DNA from: Ooceraea biroi
Lineage: Eukaryota; Arthropoda; Insecta; Hymenoptera; Formicidae
Direction of reading: 5' to 3'
Assembly: GCF_003672135.1 (NCBI RefSeq)
Contig: NC_039508.1
Location: 6,820,001-6,884,000 of the forward strand
DNA length: 64,000 nt
Below are positions 35,101 to 43,402 of the stretch, one piece after another; the first letter of the stretch is position 1; the number at the start of each line of letters is the position of its first letter. The notes beneath the pieces are model-generated. The model saw only the letters and a program-made list of their open reading frames with translations. It had not been told where the DNA came from and searched no databases. The position numbers and the translations under genes are program-made.

Positions 35101-35973
35101 CCCGGTAAAAAATTTTTTATAGATCATCATATAAAACTATACGTAATTATGTATCAAATATGTCCATATATGTCCATACATACTTCCTTTCTCTTGTATA
35201 ATTTCTGATCACATATATGTAGAACAAGTAATAAGAAAAATAATTGAAAAATAAGTAGAAAAGTAATTTGCGCATTGTCTTTTTGTAAAATTGTGATTTT
35301 GCATAATTATGAGATAATATTTTATACATCATCATATATAATCGTATATAACATGTTTCTATATATATAGATAATATCAATAATAATAATTCCGCCAGAT
35401 AACTTTTGTATTACACTTGCCAGAATTGTCGAACAATAAATACCTTTTGTAATTAAAGTTATCTGGCGGAATTATTATTATTGATATTGATACAACACCA
35501 TGGACTTAAATAGGGTGTCTAACATTGCAAGGAATGGATTTTACAGATTTATTTATATTTGCACTTGAGAAGGGCCCGAATTAGGGTCGAAACGTCGTGC
35601 TTTTGTATTACACTTGCCAGAATTGTCGAACAATAAATACCTTTTGTATATATAGATAATATTTTATACATCATCATATATAATCGTATATAACATTGTT
35701 TCTATATATAGAAATATGTTATATACGATTATATATGATGATGATAAAATATTATCTCACAATTATACAAAATAACAATTTTACAAAAAGACAATGCGCA
35801 AATTACTTTTCTACTTATTTTTCAATTATTTTTCTTATTATTTGTTCTACATATATGAGAAATTATACAAGAGAAAGGAAGTATGTATGGATATATTTGA
35901 TACATAATTTTATATGTTTCTATATAATTACGTACAGTTTTATATGATGATATATAAAAAATCTTTTACCGGG
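35101..35973. mobile_element. 873-bp element with CCCGGTAAAA ends and ~260-bp arms
   Basis: The ends CCCGGTAAAA and TTTTACCGGG are perfect inverted repeats. Arms 35101-35370 and 35690-35973 pair well (for example TTTTGTAAAATTGTGATTTTG with its near complement). Its core holds a second inverted repeat (ATAATAATTCCGCCAGATAA at about 35381 against 35460-35480), the hammerhead-like motif at 35565-35596 and a 48-bp direct repeat (35404-35451 and 35601-35648). Confidence 0.75.
35565..35596 (+). ncRNA. Hammerhead-ribozyme-like core, copy 5
   Basis: TTGAGAA, a 5-bp stem (GGCCC/GGGTC with one G-U), then GAAACGTC. Two core bases differ from CUGANGA, but this is the only copy followed by GUC, the preferred hammerhead cleavage triplet. 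A 48-bp tail follows that is duplicated 197 bp upstream. Confidence 0.35.
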
Positions 35974-36611
35974 TATTAATTTATGAATTGCAACAATTCA
36001 TAATTCGGGTCCCTAAAAATCATAATCCGACCCTGGCGAGGCGCAAAGAAGCCAAAACGAGCAATCGAGCGAGCATGCGATCAAGTGAAAGTAGACACAA
36101 TGTGTGGCGACATGTATGTATAATACTTTCACACACATGAACAGACGAAGATAATGCTGCCGTGCTAACAAATTGTGGCGCCATCTCTCGTAAGATCCGG
36201 CACCTACTTTTGTACGAATTACTGCTCATTTTTATCATCTCCATCTGTATTTGAGGTTATAAAATTTACATTACTAATATCTTTTTTTCTAGGCTTTTAA
36301 TCTTAGTTCTAATTACATAATATTTGTCTTAAATGTTGTCCCTAGAGGGCGACAGTCTTATTTGGCATATATATTTGTAGATTTTCTTGTATTCAGTCAA
36401 TATTGTTGTTAGGTGACAGCTCTACATGCCAAGCAAAATGCTATTTTTACTTTTTTTTGTTTTTCCTATAAAGTTGAGTGTCGCCCTCGTCATTTTTCTG
36501 CGTACTTTAATCGTGTGGAAGAATTTTGCAATTTTGTAAAGCAAATTCAAAGATATTCGTAATATAAAATATCGGTTAATATAAAATGTCCCTAGCTACT
36601 CCAGCATCCCC

Positions 36612-36790
36612 TTAAAGTTTCAATCTATTAGTAGACAGTACAAAAACTTCACAAGAATGTCACCCATTGAGTTTGAGTACCTGATAAATTTGGTGGGGAA
36701 ACAGATTTCCAAAATAGACACCACATATAGGAAAGTAATACCTGTTCAAAAAAGATTAGCCATAACTTTGCGATCGCTAGACGAAGCAAC
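36612..36790 (+). pseudogene. Harbinger transposase, second piece
   Basis: In frame with the piece before 29759. It reads SRQYKNFTRMSPIEFEYLIN followed by TYRKVIPVQKRLAITLR, the standard start of the Harbinger nuclease domain (M-SP-EFE-L-LVG, then F-RKAI-ERLA-TLRFLATG). After ITLRSL the similarity ends and the subterminal repeat begins, so the catalytic part is deleted. Confidence 0.8.
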
Positions 36791-37170
36791 ACGACTGAAT
36801 CGAGTCAGGATCTCAGGATCGGTAAGCGTCCACACTGACTGTATCCGTATCTCGTATCATTTCTTTAATGTTTCGGCGAAATACCGACTTCAAATGGATC
36901 ATGGTCGTATCGTATCTGCGTATTATTTTGATACACAGATACGATACGCAGATGTGATACGGCGCACCGTCCACACTAAGCTAATCGTGATACGCGATCA
37001 TGATACGATACGGTGATACGACACATGTCTGGACCCATCTTTAAATAATACGTGTCTCATATTTTGACTTAGCAACAACATATTTCAAAGCGTATCAAAA
37101 TCGGCGTGTGGCACTTGGGTAGTGTTGCTTGTGAGACTCGTAACGAAAATTGATGCGGAATACGAACAGA

Positions 37171-38430
37171 CCCCATACAGCACAGAAGCTTGCACCAACA
37201 TTGCAGCAACGTTGCAACGTTGCAAATTGCAATGCAACAGTACAAAGACATTGCAGAAATATATATCCGCAAAATACCAGCACACTTGTAACAACATGAC
37301 ATTAATATTTCGGAAACATTGCACAATCAAAATTTGTAATTAATTACTATTAATTATAATTCATTTTATTAAGACATTGGAGTCTTCCTATCCTAACGAG
37401 ATTCGTCCAAATCTATTCGACCAATGATGTGTGATGACCAGAATCTGAGCTCGGTAATATGCGCATGCGGTGTTTGTCTCTTTCGACTATCTAAAGAACA
37501 TGGTGGTTGTACAACGCGAGCATCATTCTAAAAGAAAGTAGTTACGTAAAAGAAAAAGGTAAGTACTTTTTTATAATATTATGTCTAATTATAGCACTTG
37601 TGTGCTGTTAAAATCTTGTATCTATTAATTAATTATAATAGAGAATCACTCTATTTGCCTATCTCACGGTTTATATCACTATAACCTCAAAATTATGGAA
37701 ATTCATTAGAAAACTGCATATTAATAGTTGTAATATTTTTAATAACTTTTTCTGTTATAGAAGCTGTTCGTGAAATACACAATCATGCCACTGATGCAGA
37801 AATTGCTGAATGCATTTCCAAGTGGCTTGCTCAAGCTCCGGTTAGGATTGAGAGATCAAAATATGTCATTTTACATATAATTCTATACATACTTGCAGTA
37901 TGTATATTTTTATGTAATTTTATGCTAATATATGAATTTTAATTCCTATTTTATTTTTACAGGCAACATACAAACAAAAACGAAGAAGATTCAATTATTT
38001 AATTAAAGGAAAAATATTTGAACATATAATTAAAGGAAAAATAATATCACAAGAAGAGGATTTTTAAGTTTTTTTTATAAAGAACAGTTACTTTTTTATA
38101 ACAAAAATAGAGAAAATGTTTATTTCATTTTTTATTACTATTGTTATATTACATATAAGTGTCTATTTATGTTAATAAATAAAAATATTGAAGTTATATA
38201 AATAAAAATATTTAAAGTATATAATAATGAATAATTATAATTATTGCAATTTCATTACATTGCAATATTATTATGACGTTTCGTTGCAATGTTCTGAAAA
38301 GCGGAAATTTTCACATTCCTGCAATCCTATAGCAATGCTGCAGAAACATTTCGCAGTGAATTTGTAATGTTGCTACGTTGCGGTGGAAGATTCCTGCAAT
38401 ATATATGCAATCTTTGCGTGCTGTATGGGG
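37171..38430. mobile_element. CCCATACAGCAC element with GCAACGTTGC word arms, carrying a DUF4806-like tail
   Basis: Ends CCCCATACAGCAC and GTGCTGTATGGGG, flanked by ACAGA on both sides (37166-37170 and 38431-38435). The arms repeat words such as GCAACGTTGCAACG and CATTGCAGAA. Between the arms is a split coding remnant on the plus strand. The ends are the same as those of the element at 14039-15066, but the arm words are different. Confidence 0.75.
37761..38067 (+). pseudogene. DUF4806-like C-terminal remnant inside a CCC element
   Basis: An exon after TTCTGTTATAG reads EAVREIHNHATDAEIAECIS followed by KWLAQAPVRIERSK, matching the C-terminal part of DUF4806 proteins and the tail of the remnant at 17481-17617 (same WL-x-x-AP-x-R pattern). 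A further exon from 37969 (after TTTTACAG) reads KRRRFNYLIKGKIF and ends at TAA 38065-38067. A donor AAAAAG|GTAAGT at about 37559 may mark a first exon. The domain core is missing, so the element looks internally deleted. Confidence 0.5.
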
Positions 38431-38571
38431 ACAGAATACACAGATGTGAATACAAAGGAAACTGAGGAAGCTAATTAAACTCAAGACATTTTCAAAAAAT
38501 AAAGTTATATATTAATTAATATTTTGTAGTTGTAATCATTTATAAGTAATTTATTCATTTTGAGAAGCCAA

Positions 38572-39180
38572 CCCATACAGCACAAAAATTCAAAAGACAT
38601 CTAAAGGACATCTTTAGACATTTTTACAATGTCTTTTTGTTCTGTTATTAATTTGTTATGGGAATTAATTAATTCTGATAAGAATAATCTTGGCAGGCGT
38701 GACTTTCTATTGAGAATATCACTTTACAATTTCATGCACTTGCATGCAATTCTCCTCTTATCGCAAGAGTTATTGTCCTCAATGCAATTGCAGACGAATG
38801 CAATCGCGAATACAAATTGAAATTATCATCGATCAGAATACATGTTTCACAAGATACGAAATACGTTTATGAAATAATATTGATAAAAAATAGAAAAAGA
38901 CAAAATAAGTTAAATTTATATTTATATATTTTACATAATGTATTTTTTATATATATAATAAGCAGATGCAACCGTCTTGAATTAGGATCGTACACTTTCT
39001 TGTGAAAAAGACTGCGTATATATACGTAGTATATTTTGATTAATTCCTCAGAAGACGGAGAAGTCGAAGAATTAAACCATATCGTTCACATTGAAGATAT
39101 ATATGTAATAACTCACTAGACAGTGCACTAACGTCATTGCTGTTACAAAGAAATATATAATCATAATATTAACAATTCCG
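38572..39180. mobile_element. One end of a CCCATACAGCAC element with a GACATC word
   Basis: CCCATACAGCAC at 38572 is followed by repeats of AGACATC/GACATCTTT (38590-38640). I find no opposite end, so the copy is truncated or its right boundary has decayed. The rest to 39180 shows no gene. Confidence 0.5.
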
Positions 39181-39270
39181 CCTGCACAGACGTCACAAGC
39201 ATGTCGTATAGATGTGCACAAGACGTAGTAACATCGTAGTGACGTGCTTGTTACATATGTGCTGTCAGGG
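39181..39270. mobile_element. 90-bp CCC/GGG element, uninterrupted copy
   Basis: CCTGCACAGACGTCACAAGC pairs with GTGACGTGCTTGTTACATAT and ends at CAGGG. It is the paralogue, without insertion, of the element at 39548-39870. Confidence 0.6.
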
Positions 39271-39547
39271 AAATTACACAGAAAGGATAATTATCACATT
39301 ACTTCTTGCAAGTGAAATTATCATATTTATTATCACAATATACGTCGGCTTGGTAAAAGATAAAGTGCGAAATAAATCAAATACATTAATAGATATAGAA
39401 TCGAAAAATAACAATTGAACCATATCTTTGTTTTTGCAATATCAACTGGACCATACGACATTCACATGTGCATGCGTGCACGCACACACGTATACATATA
39501 TACAGAAAGAGAGAGAGGAAACATACTCGGAAAGATTAGATAAATTC

Positions 39548-39870
39548 CCTGCCTACACAGACGTCGCAAGCACGTTGCGTAGACGTGCACAACAGAGAGA
39601 AGCCTAAGAGCGGTCACGCTCACGTTTTAACTGTAACGCCTCAAACGTGGACATTGAAGTGATTGAAGTGATTCTGTCTTTATTGCTCACTGAATATTGA
39701 ATAAAGATAGAATGACGCCGCGAGCGTTGGGAGCGTCAAGTGGAATGCATATGTCCACGTTTGAGGCGTTACAGTTAAAACGCGAGCGTGACCGCTCTCA
39801 GGCTTCTCTCTGGCACAAGACGTATAGTGACGTCATAGTGACATACTTGTCACATATGGTGTAGGCAGGG
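39548..39870. mobile_element. CCC/GGG element with GACGT word, interrupted by a 220-bp element
   Basis: Ends CCCTGCCTACACAGACG and GGTGTAGGCAGGG. The arms repeat GACGT and CAAGCACGT/ACTTGT words. It is split at GCACAA by the element at 39593-39812; without it the structure matches 39181-39270. Confidence 0.7.
39593..39812. mobile_element. 220-bp inverted-repeat element, 6-bp target duplication
   Basis: Ends CAGAGAGAAGCCT and AGGCTTCTCTCTG, with pairing that continues about 60 bp. GCACAA flanks both sides (39587-39592, 39813-39818) and occurs once in the uninterrupted paralogue. The truncated copy upstream of IFT88 (4517) belongs to the same family. Confidence 0.85.
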
Positions 39871-40006
39871 TTTGTATCAACAGCATTAATCAATTACTTA
39901 CGATCAAAATATAATTTTCTGTGAAGATATATTTTTTATTAGTATATAAATTATATTTAATATCATATTTAATATATAAAATATTGTATATAATATAAAT
40001 ATTATA

Positions 40007-40460
40007 TACAGGGTGTCTGGTAATTTCCGTGCAACCGATTAATGGCATATAGTTCAGGTCTAACTGAGTCGAAAAGTCCTCTACCATTTTGCAATTTGCG
40101 CAATAGTTAACGAGTTATTAATTGTTAAAAATCGCTGTATTAGTCCGGCCTACCGCCGAATGCAAGCGCGCGGCGAGATGCGACCGCCTAGCGATCGAGT
40201 GCCTAACGATCGCAGTGGCAATGGCTAGGCATGCCATTTGTAATAAACAATTCTCGCGCCTAGCAACTTCGATCGCTAGGCGGTCGCATCTCGCCGCGCG
40301 CTTGCATTCGACGGTAGGCCGGAATAATACAGCGATTTTTAACAATTAATAACTCGTTAACTATTGCGCAAATTGCAAAATGGTAGAGGACTTTTCGACT
40401 CAGTTAGGCCTGAACTATATGCCATTAATCGGTTGCACGGAGATTACCAGACACCCTGTA
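40007..40460. mobile_element. 454-bp palindrome element, TA-CAGGGTGTCTGG ends
   Basis: Coordinates pair to a sum of 80467 over nearly the whole length, with a few mismatches. Ends TACAGGGTGTCTGG and CCAGACACCCTGTA. The two mirrored ORFs (40118-40345 and 40122-40349) are consequences of symmetry. Confidence 0.85.
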
Positions 40461-43402
40461 TACATAACATTTACAACACATCTGTTGTTCATATGTTTCA
40501 CACAAATATAATATATTCATATATTAATTACTTAGCACTTATAATTAATTGAATTCGTTTCGCAATGCATGCTACAAATATGTAATATTATTGCAAGCGA
40601 ACATGAGTTAAGAAATTTTGACGTAACATAGGTCATGGATACAGATAATAGCTAATATCATAAAACCCGTCTCTTATTAGATAATTCTTATTTACGTAAA
40701 TTTGGGGAAAAGATTTATTAATTTGTTTTTATACACAACATACTATCAATTATCAACTTGCCCTGTTATAACTAAAGTCGCATATAAAATCATTCATAAA
40801 ATTCGTGGTAAAATTATTTAAAAAACGTGATTTAATTTTTGTTTCATAAAGGCTCTACGGGACAAAATTTTCATAATTATTTATGTAATCCTTAAATATG
40901 CTATAATTTAAATTTTAATGCTATTTGTTTAAATGTTATTTGAAAGACATTCAAAAACAAGATTATATGTATACAATATTTACTTCAACGGTATTAACGT
41001 TAACGTTATATGAATAAAACTTTTATAAAATAAAGTAAATAAACTTTTATTCACTTTATTAGATTTTAAGCGGTTTTTAAGAAATTCTGTTGCATATATA
41101 TGCCATTAGATGTATATGCAAATCTAAAATTTTTAAAAAATCTAAAAAAACAAATTTTTTATTAATAGCTGTTTTCAATAAAAATAGCATTTCTTATTAC
41201 ATATAAATTTAAAATTTTGTAATCTTGTATTATTTATTATTTTATAATGAACATGTGCGAAGTTTCCCTTAACTAAGTTTTAAGAAATAACAGCTGGCAG
41301 ATGTTAAAAATCTTTTTTTATTGATTACGTTTGTATACAAGTATAAACAATTTAGATTTAATAATTATGGCGATGAAAAGATTAATGATACAAACCATAA
41401 CGATAATATCTCTCATAATAATTAATAAGTAAAATTAATAAGTAAAAAGAGCAATATAATGCTGTAGCTCGCTTAACATTCCGTGAAAAATATGGATCTG
41501 CAAAATATTTGTGTGTGTGGTGATGTGGTGTGGTGTAGTGTGGTTTGGTATGTGTGTGTATATATGTATAAGAGATAACTATAGAGAGAATAACTATTAA
41601 AAAACTATCTTCTATATAATATTATAAACCATTAAAACAATACAAAACGTTATTACATTCGTAAAAATTACTATGTTATCTTATATATGTTATCTTGCAA
41701 ACATCTTGTATATAATATATATAATCCATGTATATCTTTATATATATAATTCGTCAACCTCATACCTCTCGAAACATTTGTTTTGTTGTATATCATGGCA
41801 CACTGTTTTAAACGTGAAAGTTCGCGCAAACCGATCAAGTTCTATTAATCATTCACGCTTGATTTTTTTTCATATTTAGCCAATTTTCATATAAATGTGA
41901 AAATTTATCAACTATAATAAATGAACATTTTTTTATATCTTTATGACTCAAAACACGATTAAAACGCAGACGCAGTTACCATAACGTAACACATACAATA
42001 AATCAAAACAGAAATAATTGGCTGAATTAAGTCCAATCATGTCAGCAATTGAAACATCAAGTTTGCGCGAACTTGAAGATAAACTCGCGATGTTCAATCG
42101 CTCTTAAAAGTATACAGTACGTGCACGTGCACGCACATGTTGCTTTGGAAGAACCCGATGTCAGCGTTTCTCCGGCCGCATGTCGATACGCGACGCGTGT
42201 CGTTCACGCGCGCCATTAAACACATTAGTAAAGCATTCGATTTTTGGTATTATTAGGCAATACTTAGAACAACTACAAGAGCACGTTAAGTAGGGAAAGC
42301 GGCAGCTCACTGGGCTTAGGCACTTTTTTTTCGTTAAAATTCGCGGCTTTCGATAGCACCGCGCTGACTTTCGAAATTCTATATACGTACTAGACAGATA
42401 CTTACGCACAATAGTATAGCTATTCGCGAAGGACTAATAATAATTGCACTAATCGATCACTGACAAGAGCCAATATAGGCTGCGATGGAGTATGAGCACG
42501 ATAAAAAGTGAGAACGAGCCACCGCCATAAAGATAAAAAATTGTGCGTAAAAAGAAACATATAAATCTCGATAGATCAAGAGGAAGAAGAACAGATACAG
42601 AAGTAGATGTGGAAAAAGAGTCAGTATTTTTGCGACAGTGGATCTTCAGAATAAATAATGAGTAAATTGCCAGGCGAGAGTTAATCGAAAAAGCGGAAAG
42701 TGTTAATAACAGTGGTACATCGCCGGGCCTGTATTGGCTCCGCGCGACATCGGAAAAATTAATAAAATTAAATGATATGTTGTTTCTCTTGTTAATTCGT
42801 GGTTCTTAACCGTAAAGAGTAAACGTAAAATTAATTCTAAACCAAGCGTAATTACACACCTCTTATTATCCACGAAATGTGCGGTAAGCGATAAAATATA
42901 TTTACTGTGCAAACAAAGGTAAACAGCGTTCTCCGTATTAATATAATGTGCTATCAATTCGTCTCACAAGGTCGATTGTCGATGGCTAGCGAACAACCAT
43001 TATGCGAAACTTTTACGCGAAACATTTGTGAGTATATTTCGTAAGGCTACTAGTCGAAAGCACAAGTGTTACATCTATCTAAGGTCACTTTCTATCATTT
43101 ATATACTATAAATAATTCGTTTCACTTCGCCGCTTTTAGATATCGCGATACGCTACCTTAAAATGGATACAAATTTCAGGCTGATGATTTTTGCTGTCGG
43201 AAGCAGGAAGTTAATTGTTAATCATTATTGGATTATTTTGGTTTCAATCTGAGAAGCTCGATCTATCATTGATCATAATTAATAATGTCCTAACTATCGT
43301 GCTAAAATTATTTTGCGCTCCCATTTTTCGTCGTTTTAATTTTGATTACAACTTATCTTTGTAATTATGCAGAAGTGAATTTCCTCGTCATATTTTTCAA
43401 CT
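40461..43402. other. Intergenic stretch, possibly including talin 3' untranslated region
   Basis: No supported coding sequence. The part nearest 43402 is expected to be talin 3' untranslated sequence; its extent cannot be fixed. A GT-rich tract lies at 41509-41560. Confidence 0.4.

Larger units (their letters stand above)
29760..36611. mobile_element. 6.85-kb TTAA-flanked insertion (piggyBac-like ends)
   Basis: The insertion starts GGGGATGCTGGAG and ends with the exact reverse complement CTCCAGCATCCCC; beyond that GCTAG also pairs. TTAA stands at both borders (29756-29759 and 36612-36615) and removing the insert plus one TTAA restores the Harbinger frame. TTAA duplication is the signature of piggyBac and a few other superfamilies; no piggyBac transposase was recognised inside. 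The cargo is a mariner, a Ulp1-like fragment, coiled-coil ORF debris at about 31740-31910, a proline-repeat ORF, several inverted repeats and two hammerhead-like motifs. Parts of it may be later insertions. Confidence 0.75.
29431..37041 (+). mobile_element. Deleted PIF/Harbinger element split by a large TTAA insertion
   Basis: Ends AGGTGGGTCCAGACATGTGT and its reverse complement (one mismatch) at 37021-37040, flanked by TAA on each side within one base, as expected for the TWA target of this superfamily. Subterminal DNA repeats GTATC/GATAC words. Outside the insertion only about 760 bp of the element are left, coding for the beginning of the transposase. Confidence 0.8.

Noticed and set aside
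40118..40349. Two overlapping 75-residue ORFs
   Set aside because: Also created by a palindrome; composition is that of the repeat.
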